Shown piece after piece: positions 1-6,175 of a DNA stretch of 7,721 nucleotides. The position numbers and the translations under genes are program-made. Origin of the DNA: an uncultured Eubacteriales bacterium (lineage in GTDB: Bacteria > Bacillota_A > Clostridia > Christensenellales > Aristaeellaceae); assembly GCA_944333375.1 (NCBI GenBank), contig CALVKX010000092.1:1-7721 (forward strand), in the 5' to 3' direction. Below the pieces are notes generated by a model. The model had not been told where the DNA came from. It worked only from the letters and a program-made list of their open reading frames with translations, and made no database searches. Numbering within the stretch: the stretch's first letter is position 1; each line of letters starts with the position of its first letter.

Positions 1-1152
1 CAGCGTGACTTCCACGGCATGGACGAGGTCTACACCGCCGGCACCCCCGGCAACACCGGCGACGGCATCAAGATGCTTATGGAAGCCGGCGCCAAGATCT
101 GGCACATGAAGAACCAGACCCAGTCCGGCGGCTTCTGGCTGGGCATCAAGGTGCCGGAGTACGAATCCACCTTCATGCGCAACTTCGACATGCCCGGCAA
201 TTCCTGGATTGAGGTTGCCTCCGACAACACCCGCTTCTACAACGAGTCCTACGGCTATCACCGCCAGCACATGAAGTACATGGAGTATGGCCGCTATGTC
301 GACCTGCCCCACGAGCGCGCCCTGCCCGTGCACCTGATCTTCGACGAATCCACCCGCGAGGCCGGCTCCATCGCCAGCCAGTGGCTGAGCTGGCCCACCA
401 CCACCGAGGGCTACACCTGGTCCAATGACAACCTGGCCGAAATCGAAAAGGGCTGGATCATCAAGGCCGACACCATCGAGGAGCTGGCGGAGAAGATCGG
501 CCGCGACCCCGTCGAATTGCAGGCTGCCATCGATCGCTATAACGAGATGTGCGAAAAGGGCGTGGACGAGGACTTCGGCCGCGATCCTGAAACCATGGCT
601 CCCATCGAGAAGGCGCCCTTCTACGCCGTGGCGCTGACCCCCACCCTCGTGGCCACCACCGGCGGCGCCAAGCGCGACACCGACGGCCGCGTGCTGGACT
701 GGAACGAGAACCCCATCCCCGGCCTCTATGAGGCTGGCGAGCTGGGCAGCTACGTGTCCAACCTCTACCAGAACGGCGTGTTCCTCTCCGAGGCCATGCT
801 CTCTGGCCGTGCCGCTGCGCAGACCGCTTTCGGCGGCGAGAGCGAGGTCAAGGAAGTCGTGAAGGAAGAAAAGACCGGTCCCGCGTGGGCTGACGCCGCC
901 GACGGCGAGTACACCGCCGTGGTGGACGGCCTCCACGACAAGATCGAGGTCAAGATGACCGTTGAGGGCGGCAAGCTGACCGGCATCACCATCGGCGAGG
1001 GCCGCTCCGAGATGCTCATCACCGACGAGCAGCTGGCCGAGTATGTCGGCGCTGTGATCGACAGCCAGAGCACCGATGTGGACGTCATCGCCGGCGCAAC
1101 CATCGACTGCCAGGCGATTGCCACCGCGCTGATCCAGGCGTTTGCCGAGTAA
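1..1152 (+). CDS. FAD-dependent reductase with C-terminal FMN-binding domain (5' truncated by window edge)
   Basis: The reading frame is open from base 1, so the N-terminus, including the Rossmann-type FAD motif and any signal peptide, lies outside the window; 383 residues are visible. Residues 1-285 match the second half of the fumarate reductase/urocanate reductase flavoprotein fold: a TGDGIKM segment near 20, RFYNE at 78-82, and the FAD-contacting TTGG...IPGLYEAGELGS region at 219-250. Residues 301-383 form an FMN-binding domain; D361 to T367 reads DVIAGAT, the ApbE-type flavinylation motif, so T367 probably carries covalent FMN. Family knowledge: such proteins are usually exported and pass electrons from membrane flavins to an organic acceptor. 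By eye, the fumarate-reductase catalytic Arg positions are not conserved (Tyr86 at one of them) and the His before the GG motif is Ala218, so fumarate is an unlikely substrate. The substrate is unknown. A terminator follows directly. Confidence 0.88.
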   Translation, partial: QRDFHGMDEVYTAGTPGNTGDGIKMLMEAGAKIWHMKNQTQSGGFWLGIKVPEYESTFMRNFDMPGNSWIEVASDNTRFYNESYGYHRQHMKYMEYGRYVDLPHERALPVHLIFDESTREAGSIASQWLSWPTTTEGYTWSNDNLAEIEKGWIIKADTIEELAEKIGRDPVELQAAIDRYNEMCEKGVDEDFGRDPETMAPIEKAPFYAVALTPTLVATTGGAKRDTDGRVLDWNENPIPGLYEAGELGSYVSNLYQNGVFLSEAMLSGRAAAQTAFGGESEVKEVVKEEKTGPAWADAADGEYTAVVDGLHDKIEVKMTVEGGKLTGITIGEGRSEMLITDEQLAEYVGAVIDSQSTDVDVIAGATIDCQAIATALIQAFAE

Positions 1153-1153
1153 A

Positions 1154-1202
1154 CCAAAATCTTCAAGCCCCGCACAGCAATCCCGCTGTGCGGGGCTTTT
1201 GG
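1154..1202 (+). terminator. Rho-independent terminator after the FMN-domain reductase
   Basis: A perfect 14-bp stem (1165-1178 with 1185-1198), six-base loop AATCCC, with CCAAAA upstream (1154-1159) mirrored by TTTTGG downstream (1197-1202). It starts 13 bases after the stop codon. The U-tract is only four T long, but the stem is very stable. Because of the mirrored A-tract it could also work on the other strand. Confidence 0.85.
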
Positions 1203-1250
1203 TATGAAAGAACTACCTAATTCCAATATAAAAATAGGGTATAAATGACC

Positions 1251-1287
1251 ATTGACAAGCGATTGACAAGTTAATATCATAGCTTGT
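1251..1287 (+). promoter_or_regulatory. Operator-like repeats over the promoter
   Basis: ATTGACAAG occurs twice in direct orientation (1251-1259 and 1262-1270), offset by 11 bases or about one helical turn. The first copy contains the -35. The hexamer ACAAGC (1255-1260) recurs inverted as GCTTGT at 1282-1287, just past the -10, so ACAAG half-sites flank the spacer and -10. This looks like a repressor or activator site, but no regulator gene is visible in the window, so the function is inferred. Confidence 0.4.
1252..1280 (+). promoter_or_regulatory. Sigma-A-type promoter for the secreted flavoprotein gene
   Basis: TTGACA (1252-1257), 17-base spacer, TATCAT (1275-1280): a consensus -35 and a one-mismatch -10. 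An AT-rich stretch (1219-1246) lies just upstream and could act as an UP element. The predicted start of transcription is near 1287, giving a leader of about 45 bases before the ATG at 1332. Confidence 0.78.
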
Positions 1288-1331
1288 GGCTTAACCCTGC
1301 AAGAACAATCGTATTATGGGAGGTATGCTTG

Positions 1332-2804
1332 ATGAAAAGGTTATTGTCCGTTCTCTTGAGCCTGACGCTTTTGCTCTCCGTGAGCGCGGGTGCCTTCGCT
1401 GAGGCCGCCCAGACGTCTGTGCTGCAGACGCAGGTGCTGGTCATTGGCGGCGGCGGGGCCGGTATCTCTGCGGCGATCGCGGCCGCCGAGGAAGGCGCGG
1501 ATGTCCTGCTGATTGAGAAGCTGGGCTATCTGGGCGGTGCGACGATCATCTCCGGCGGCAAGATCCCGGCGGCCAACAGCAAACAGCAGGAGGAAAAAGG
1601 CATTGAGGACAGCGTTGAGGCGCTCGCCCGCGATATCCTGCGCCCCTCCAATTACAGCGCCCGTCAGGAGCTTGTGTACACGGTCGCCGAAAACGCGACG
1701 CCCGTAGCCGAATGGCTGGAGAGCATGGGCGTGGTCTGGACGCTGATGGATTCTCTCTACTATGGTCAGACTGAATACCGCATGCTCAACGCTGAGGGCA
1801 ACGGCGCCGGCATGACGTCCAAGATGATTGACCACCTCAACAGCCTTGAGAATGTGACGGTCATGCTCGAGACCACCGGAACAGGCCTCATTACCAATCA
1901 GGCCAACGAGGTTATCGGCGCGACGGCCGAGGGCAAGGACGGCGAGATGGTGATTTACGCCGACAATGTGGTCCTTGCGACCAGCGGCTTTGCGGCCAAC
2001 AAGGAAATGCTTGAGAAGTACATCCCTGAGATCGTGGACGCCTATCCCATGGTCGCCCCGGGCGCCACTGGCGAGGGCATCCTCTGGGGCATGGAGCTGG
2101 GCGCTGCGGTTGAGAACATGCACGCCTATCAGGGCTACGGCTTCTACTGTGAGGGCGTGGGCGCCATGGACCAGGGGCTTGCCGACCGCGGCGGCATCAT
2201 GGTCAACCTCAACACCGAGCGCTTCTGCGACGAGCACAACGGCTATTCCCAGATTGCGCCTCACGTGATCGCCCAGCCCGAGCATCATGTGTATCTGATC
2301 TTTGACGAGGCCAACGCCCAGCAGACAGACCTGAGCGCCTACGAGGAGAAGGGCCTGCTCATCAAGGCCGATACCGTCGCCGAGCTGGCGGAAAAGACCG
2401 GCCTGGATGCCGAGAAGCTGGAGAAGGTCGTGGAGGAATACCGCGAGGGCATCGAGAAGGGCGAGGACAAGTTCAACCGCACGCTTCTTCCCGAATCGTT
2501 CGAGGCTCCCTTCTACGCCATCTATATGACTGCCGACCTGCGCCATACCCAGGGCGGCCTGGTGACGGACGTGGCGGCTCATGTGCTGACCGAGGACAAC
2601 GAGGTGATCCAGGGCCTCTATGCGGCCGGCGGCGTGACCGAGGGCTTCTCCACCCGCGCCGGTGCGGACTATATGTCCGGCAACGGCTTGCTGCAGGCGC
2701 TGGTCTTTGGCAGGATCGCCGGTGAGCGTGCCGCGACCGAGACCCGCGGCGCTCAGGAATATGTGCCCTATACCGGCACCGGCCTGGACAACTACAAGGA
2801 CTGA
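1332..2804 (+). CDS. Secreted FAD-dependent oxidoreductase, fumarate reductase/ketosteroid dehydrogenase-like
   Basis: 490 residues. The ATG at 1332 is chosen because GGGAGG (1318-1323) sits 8 bases upstream and because it begins a classic Sec signal peptide: MKR, a Leu/Val-rich core, and likely signal peptidase I cleavage after AFA at 21-23. The in-frame TTG at 1284 would precede this and overlaps the promoter. The FAD dinucleotide motif GGGGAG is at 39-44 with ribose-binding E62. A SGG at 74-76, GATGEG at 244-249, RF-x-DE at 297-301, H405 in RHTQGG, and GLYAAGG at 428-434 follow the FAD_binding_2 fold. The position of fumarate reductase's proton-donating Arg is Tyr305, and the second substrate Arg is apparently replaced by Tyr447 (R442 lies nearby). 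Unlike the upstream gene there is no FMN-binding domain, so electrons must come from a separate carrier. It presumably acts outside the membrane; the substrate is unknown. Confidence 0.9.
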   Translation: MKRLLSVLLSLTLLLSVSAGAFAEAAQTSVLQTQVLVIGGGGAGISAAIAAAEEGADVLLIEKLGYLGGATIISGGKIPAANSKQQEEKGIEDSVEALARDILRPSNYSARQELVYTVAENATPVAEWLESMGVVWTLMDSLYYGQTEYRMLNAEGNGAGMTSKMIDHLNSLENVTVMLETTGTGLITNQANEVIGATAEGKDGEMVIYADNVVLATSGFAANKEMLEKYIPEIVDAYPMVAPGATGEGILWGMELGAAVENMHAYQGYGFYCEGVGAMDQGLADRGGIMVNLNTERFCDEHNGYSQIAPHVIAQPEHHVYLIFDEANAQQTDLSAYEEKGLLIKADTVAELAEKTGLDAEKLEKVVEEYREGIEKGEDKFNRTLLPESFEAPFYAIYMTADLRHTQGGLVTDVAAHVLTEDNEVIQGLYAAGGVTEGFSTRAGADYMSGNGLLQALVFGRIAGERAATETRGAQEYVPYTGTGLDNYKD

Positions 2805-2813
2805 TCCTAACTG

Positions 2814-2845
2814 GCAGGCCGCGAAGAGCTTTCTTCGCGGCCTGC
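2814..2845 (+). terminator. Strong hairpin without U-tract between flavoprotein and glycosidase genes
   Basis: A perfect 14-bp stem (2814-2827 with 2832-2845) closed by the tetraloop GCTT, ten bases after the stop codon. It is not followed by a T-run (only TTT at 2851-2853). A second, weaker 8-bp hairpin with one G-T pair (2857-2864 with 2871-2878) comes right after, just before the next ribosome binding site. It could be a weak terminator, an RNA-processing or stability element, or an attenuator of the downstream gene. No convincing promoter is seen between it and the next gene, which favours partial read-through. Confidence 0.45.
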
Positions 2846-2898
2846 GAAGCTTTGCGCCGGGCGGGCGTCTCCGCCTGGACTAGAGAAAGGGAAACGCG

Positions 2899-3828
2899 AT
2901 GAACCGATACGATCCGCCTTTGATTCTCCAGCGTGCCGATCCCTGCATCCTGCTCTCCGAGGATGGGTATTACTACTTCACGGCAACGGTGCCGGCCTTT
3001 GATCTCATCGAGCTGCGGCGCGCCCGCAGCATAGAGGAGCTTGCCGCGGCGCGGCCAAAGGTGGTCTGGCGCCGCCATGAGGACGGCCCCATGAGCCGCT
3101 ACATCTGGGCCCCGGAGCTTCACCGCATCGACGGGAAATGGATGATCTATTTTGCGGCCGCCCAGGCCGAGCCGGACGAGCACGGGGTCTTCGATCACCG
3201 CATCTACGCGCTTGCCAATGATGCCCAAAACCCGATGGAGGGGCGCTTTGAGGAATGTGGGCAGATTCAGACGGGGATGGAGAGCTTTTCGCTGGACGCG
3301 ACGAGCTTCTCTTCCGGGGGCCAGCGCTACTTTGTATGGGCCCAGCGCGACTACGCCATCCCCGGCAACAGCAACCTCTATATTGCGCGCATGCGGTCGG
3401 CGACGGAGCTGGAGCTGCCCGGCGTGCTGCTCTCAAGGCCCGAATATGACTGGGAATGTCAGGGCTTTTTGGTCAATGAGGGCCCGTCGGTGCTGCGCCA
3501 TCACGGCAGGCTCTACCTGACCTATTCCGGCAGCGCTACCGATGAGCGCTATGCCATGGGCATGCTGGAGGCGCAGGAGGGGACAGACCTGCTGGACCCC
3601 GCGAGCTGGAAAAAGAGCCCGCGGCCGGTGATGACAACCGATGAGGCGCATCAAATCTATGGCCCCGGCCATAACAGCTTTACGCGGGACGCGCAGGGAC
3701 GCGACCTTCTGGTGTTCCACGCCCGTCCCTATCCGGGCTTCCGTGGCTCTCCCCTGGGCGATCCCAACCGCAACACCTATGTCTGGCCCGTTTCGTACGA
3801 CGGAAATGACCGCCCGGTATTTGCCTGA
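2899..3828 (+). CDS. Glycoside hydrolase family 43-type glycosidase (arabinofuranosidase/xylosidase-like)
   Basis: 309 residues; the ATG at 2899 is preceded by AAAGGG (2886-2891), 7 bases upstream. The GH43 five-bladed beta-propeller signature is visible: ADPCI with the general base D14 near the start, YIWAPEL at 68-74, SLDATSF with the pKa-modulating D133, NEGPSV with the acid E194, and GPGHNS at 255-260 with the conserved H258. Family knowledge: GH43 enzymes act by inversion on terminal arabinofuranosyl or xylosyl residues of plant hemicellulose and pectin. No signal peptide is present, so it should act in the cytoplasm on imported oligosaccharides. The length fits a single-domain member; the exact subfamily and substrate cannot be read from motifs alone. 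It lies 94 bases downstream of the flavoprotein gene on the same strand, without an evident promoter of its own. Confidence 0.87.
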   Translation: MNRYDPPLILQRADPCILLSEDGYYYFTATVPAFDLIELRRARSIEELAAARPKVVWRRHEDGPMSRYIWAPELHRIDGKWMIYFAAAQAEPDEHGVFDHRIYALANDAQNPMEGRFEECGQIQTGMESFSLDATSFSSGGQRYFVWAQRDYAIPGNSNLYIARMRSATELELPGVLLSRPEYDWECQGFLVNEGPSVLRHHGRLYLTYSGSATDERYAMGMLEAQEGTDLLDPASWKKSPRPVMTTDEAHQIYGPGHNSFTRDAQGRDLLVFHARPYPGFRGSPLGDPNRNTYVWPVSYDGNDRPVFA

Positions 3829-3843
3829 CAAGCCTGGCTTCCC

Positions 3844-3875
3844 GGCAGCCGCTTCATGCGGCCGCCGTTTTTTTT
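3844..3875 (+). terminator. Rho-independent terminator after the GH43 gene
   Basis: A GC-rich stem of ten pairs with one internal A-C mismatch (CGGC-A-GCCGC, 3843-3852, with GCGGC-C-GCCG, 3858-3867), five-base loop TTCAT, followed directly by eight T (3868-3875). It begins 15 bases after the stop codon. This is the cleanest plus-strand terminator of the window and separates the glycosidase from the macrodomain gene. Confidence 0.93.
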
Positions 3876-4023
3876 ACATGAAAAGAGGCTCTGCGCAGGG
3901 CGGCTTATGAAGCCGAGCAGGAAACGGAAGGCATCATGCAGAAAAGAAAACTCACTGGCGGTGCGCAAAGAGAGCGCCGCCGGGCCGGATTTGATTTGCG
4001 TTAAGCGAAAGAAGGGGAAACGC
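3876..4023 (+). other. Leader region upstream of the macrodomain gene
   Basis: 148 bases between the terminator and the ATG at 4024. No convincing -35/-10 pair was found. It holds a small hairpin (GGCTT 3902-3906 with AAGCC 3910-3914) and a larger one with a two-base bulge (3957-3966 with 3974-3981). A ribosome binding site GAAGGGG at 4011-4017 lies 6 bases before the ATG. The frame of the macrodomain gene stays open upstream to 3856, but the translated extension is basic, low in recognisable structure and lies across the terminator, so it was not included in the gene. Confidence 0.4.
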
Positions 4024-5217
4024 ATGCCGCTTCAGATGGTCAGAAACGATATCACCAGGATGCAGGTGGACGCTATCGTCAACGCTGCCAATTCATCGCT
4101 GCTTGGAGGGGGCGGCGTGGACGGGGCGATCCACCGCGCCGCGGGGCCTGGGCTGACGGCGGCGTGCAGGACCCTCGGCGGATGCGCTGTGGGGGAGGCG
4201 AAGCTGACCGCAGGATACGAATTGCCGTGCCGGTATGTCATTCATACGGTAGGCCCCGTCTGGCAGGGCGGAGAGCACGGGGAACGGGCCCTGCTTGCCT
4301 CCTGCTATCGCCGCTCGCTGGAGCTGGCCCGGCAACATGGCTGCGAAACCATCGCCTTTCCGCTGATTTCCACGGGCGCCTATGGCTATCCCAAGCCACA
4401 GGCGATGCAGGTGGCCGTTGAAACCATCGTGCAGTTTTTGATGGAAAACGACATGACGGTCTACCTTGTCGTCTTTTCCAAGGACGCGCTTATGGTTGGC
4501 GGGAAGCTGTTTGGTCAGGTAACCGCATACATCGATGACGTGTATGTCGATACGCACCTGGACCTTGCCAGGGAAGAGGCACGCCGGATCTTCCGTGCCA
4601 ACTATCTGCCGGAGCAGGAACCCTGTCCCTCACCTCCGGCGGCACTGCCCCCGGAGACGGAAGGAAAGCCCACGGCGCGGCCGGTTAGGGATGGGGAGCA
4701 GCAATGCGCAGACGCCGCCGACTGCCAACAGGCCAACGCTGGCCCCCGGCTGCTGCGCAGGATCAGATGCAGGCCGGACGCCCAATCCTCCCGCAGGGAC
4801 ATCGCATCGGAGCAAAAATGCTATGCATGCCCTCCGACGGCAGCGCCGATCGGGCTGGAAAAAAGGCTGGAGGAAATTGACGAGAGCTTTTCGCAGATGC
4901 TCATACGCAAGATTGATGAAAAGCGGATCACGGACGCCGACTGCTACAAGCGGGCCAACATCGACCGGCGGCTGTTTCATAAGATCAAGACCAACCCGGA
5001 TTACAAGCCGGGCAAACAGACGGTGATGGCCTTTGCCATCGCACTGGAGCTTCCTCTTGAGGAAACGCGGGAGCTGATGATGAAGGCTGGCTTTGCCCTC
5101 TCTCACAGCAGCAAGGCCGATATCGTGGTGGAATATTTCATCATGAACAGAAATTATAACATTTTTGAGCTCAACGAGGTCCTCTTTGATCTGGACCTGC
5201 AGCCGCTGGGCTGCTGA
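4024..5217 (+). CDS. Macrodomain protein (ADP-ribose binding/hydrolase-like) with C-terminal HTH-like domain
   Basis: 397 residues. The ATG at 4024 follows GAAGGGG by 6 bases and begins the macrodomain immediately. Residues 1-175 show the MacroD/YmdB-type motifs: [18 protein letters not shown] with N20, N23 and D33, then AAGPGL, and the phosphate loop STGAYGYP at 117-124. Family knowledge: these bind ADP-ribose and remove it from O-acetyl-ADP-ribose or from mono-ADP-ribosylated proteins. Residues 279-397 are a helical domain recurrent in Firmicutes macrodomain proteins ([66 protein letters not shown]) that resembles an XRE-type HTH fold. The linker (190-278) is unusually long, Pro- and Cys-containing (CYAC at 266-269), and includes an apparent degenerate copy of part of the HTH-like domain (221-252 versus 294-326). 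The family as I recall it is about 330-345 residues, so the linker accounts for the excess. The VWA gene follows after 101 bases. Confidence 0.88.
   Translation: MPLQMVRNDITRMQVDAIVNAANSSLLGGGGVDGAIHRAAGPGLTAACRTLGGCAVGEAKLTAGYELPCRYVIHTVGPVWQGGEHGERALLASCYRRSLELARQHGCETIAFPLISTGAYGYPKPQAMQVAVETIVQFLMENDMTVYLVVFSKDALMVGGKLFGQVTAYIDDVYVDTHLDLAREEARRIFRANYLPEQEPCPSPPAALPPETEGKPTARPVRDGEQQCADAADCQQANAGPRLLRRIRCRPDAQSSRRDIASEQKCYACPPTAAPIGLEKRLEEIDESFSQMLIRKIDEKRITDADCYKRANIDRRLFHKIKTNPDYKPGKQTVMAFAIALELPLEETRELMMKAGFALSHSSKADIVVEYFIMNRNYNIFELNEVLFDLDLQPLGC
4684..5001 (+). repeat. Degenerate internal duplication in the macrodomain gene
   Basis: Residues 221-252 (bases 4684-4779) align with residues 294-326 (bases 4903-5001) at a constant offset of 73 residues, with a single one-residue gap. 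In the core (ADC...PD) ten of 21 aligned residues are identical, with several Lys/Arg exchanges in addition. The nine bases GCCGACTGC are identical in both copies (4717-4725 and 4936-4944) in the same codon phase. The second copy matches the normal family domain; the first is diverged and seems to end before the helix that follows. Confidence 0.5.
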
Positions 5218-5277
5218 CATGCTCCGCAGAAAAGCCGCATTTGTCGCCCGTCAGGCGACCACAGCCGCGATGCAGCC

Positions 5278-5286
5278 TGCTATACT
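5278..5286 (+). promoter_or_regulatory. Candidate extended -10 promoter for the VWA gene
   Basis: TGCTATACT is an extended -10 (TGN plus TATACT, one mismatch to TATAAT). The -35 position 17 bases upstream (5258-5263, ACCACA) is poor, as is common for extended -10 promoters. A perfect 6-bp inverted repeat (5243-5248 with 5254-5259, loop CGTCA) lies in the -35 area and could be an operator or a weak hairpin ending the macrodomain transcript. This suggests the VWA gene can be transcribed separately from its neighbour. Confidence 0.45.
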
Positions 5287-5318
5287 GTCCCCGTAAAACA
5301 AAACGGGGAGGTAAGAGC

Positions 5319-5963
5319 ATGAAAAAGGGCTTGACGGAACTGGTTTTCATTCTGGATCAGAGCGGCTCCATGTTTGACCTGGCGGGAGATACCATCGGCG
5401 GCTTCAACGCCATGATCGGCCGGCAGAAAAAGGAGCCGGGGGAGGCGCTTGTCTCCACCGTCCTGTTCAACAACGCAAGCGTAGTCATCCATGACCGGGT
5501 ATCGCTCGATCAAATTCCGCCGCTGACGGAGCGGCAATACAGGCCAAGCGGATGCACGGCGCTTCTGGATGCCATTGGCGGCGCGGTTCACCACATCCGC
5601 AATGTGCATAAATACGCGCGGCCCGAGGACATTCCCGAGCATACGCTGTTTGTCATCACCACCGACGGCATGGAAAACGCGAGCCGAACCTATTCCATCG
5701 ATCGGGTCAGGGAGATGATTAAGCGGCAGAAGGACGGGCACGGGTGGGAATTCCTGTTTCTGGGCGCGAACATCGACGCCGTCAAGACGGCCGGCAGCTT
5801 CGGCATCGACGCCGACCGCGCCGCCAATTACTGCGGCGACAGACAGGGAACGCGGCTTACCTATGACGCGGTCGGCAGCGCGGTCAGCGCTATCCGGGCC
5901 TGCGCGCCGCTGAAAAGTGGCTGGAAAAAGCAAGTCGAGGAGGACCACAAAAACAGAACATAA
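5319..5963 (+). CDS. VWA-domain protein (TerY-like)
   Basis: 214 residues, essentially one von Willebrand factor A domain. The ATG at 5319 is chosen because GGGAGGT (5306-5312) lies 6 bases upstream and because the VWA fold starts at once; the frame stays open upstream to 5241, but with no site and no recognisable fold. The metal ion-dependent adhesion site is complete: D13-Q-S15-G-S17 (DQSGS), T80 in SGCTALLDAIG, and D116 in TTDGMEN. No signal peptide or membrane segment is seen, so it is cytoplasmic. Family knowledge: TerY-type VWA proteins bind Mg2+ and act as scaffolds in tellurium/stress and phosphorylation-linked systems; their biochemical role is poorly defined. It lies 101 bases after the macrodomain gene on the same strand, and the two probably work together, but no kinase or phosphatase gene of a TerY triad is present in the window. 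Confidence 0.87.
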   Translation: MKKGLTELVFILDQSGSMFDLAGDTIGGFNAMIGRQKKEPGEALVSTVLFNNASVVIHDRVSLDQIPPLTERQYRPSGCTALLDAIGGAVHHIRNVHKYARPEDIPEHTLFVITTDGMENASRTYSIDRVREMIKRQKDGHGWEFLFLGANIDAVKTAGSFGIDADRAANYCGDRQGTRLTYDAVGSAVSAIRACAPLKSGWKKQVEEDHKNRT

Positions 5964-5984
5964 GGCCGATTTGCAAAGAGGCCG

Positions 5985-6016
5985 ATGTCCCCGGGTTCTC
6001 CCGGGGATATTTATAT
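5985..6016 (+). terminator. Plus-strand terminator after the VWA gene
   Basis: TCCCCGGG (5988-5995) pairs perfectly with CCCGGGGA (6000-6007) around the loop TTCT; three more pairs including one G-T extend it to 5985-6010. It is followed by an AT-rich TTATATA tail rather than a pure T-run. It is placed 21 bases after the VWA stop codon. Confidence 0.7.
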
Positions 6017-6055
6017 AAAAAAAGTCCGCCGGCTTTCTTCCGAAAACCGGCGGAC
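6017..6055 (-). terminator. Minus-strand terminator facing the VWA gene
   Basis: A perfect 9-bp stem (6024-6032 with 6047-6055), with an inner TTTC/GAAA stem (6034-6037 with 6042-6045) and loop TTCC. On the plus strand it is preceded by a run of seven A (6017-6023), so on the minus strand the hairpin is followed by seven T: a canonical terminator for leftward transcription. It therefore serves the minus-strand TIR gene or whatever gene stood there before its truncation. Confidence 0.8.
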
Positions 6056-6134
6056 ATGTGGCTAATCCCACTGAGGTCGATACAATATGGGGAAATAAAA
6101 AGGGAAACCTTGAAATCACGGATGGGGTAACGCC

Positions 6135-6160
6135 GAAATCGCTCCAAATACGGAGATTTC
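6135..6160. repeat. Bulged inverted repeat next to the TIR-gene truncation point
   Basis: GAAAT (6135-6139) pairs with ATTTC (6156-6160), and CTCC (6142-6145) with GGAG (6152-6155), with a CG bulge on one side and loop AAATAC. It lies 16 bases beyond the stop of the truncated TIR gene, in sequence I cannot assign. It may be part of the element or event that truncated the gene. Confidence 0.35.
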
Positions 6161-6175
6161 AGTTTTCAAATTCTT

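Noticed and set aside
1263..1268. Second TTGACA as the -35 box
   Set aside because: At 16-18 bases spacing the downstream hexamer is GTGGCT-like, with no resemblance to a -10; the first TTGACA fits far better.
1341..2582. A 413-codon open frame on the minus strand opposite the secreted flavoprotein gene
   Set aside because: It mirrors the codon structure of a GC-rich gene; its translation has no recognisable fold, and the plus-strand gene has a promoter, ribosome binding site, signal peptide and full FAD motifs.
3856..4023. N-terminal extension of the macrodomain protein by 56 residues
   Set aside because: The extension begins inside the terminator hairpin, lacks a ribosome binding site and is lysine/arginine-rich without structure, while the ATG at 4024 has a good site and starts the fold.
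5289..5308. Hairpin CCCCGT/ACGGGG that could hide the VWA ribosome binding site
   Set aside because: If the extended -10 at 5278-5286 is used, transcription starts near 5293 and most of the left arm is not in the RNA. It could form only in read-through transcripts, and the stem is just six pairs.
5280..6119. A 279-codon minus-strand open frame opposite the VWA gene
   Set aside because: It runs through both terminators, has no recognisable domain, and lies opposite a VWA gene with a complete metal site.
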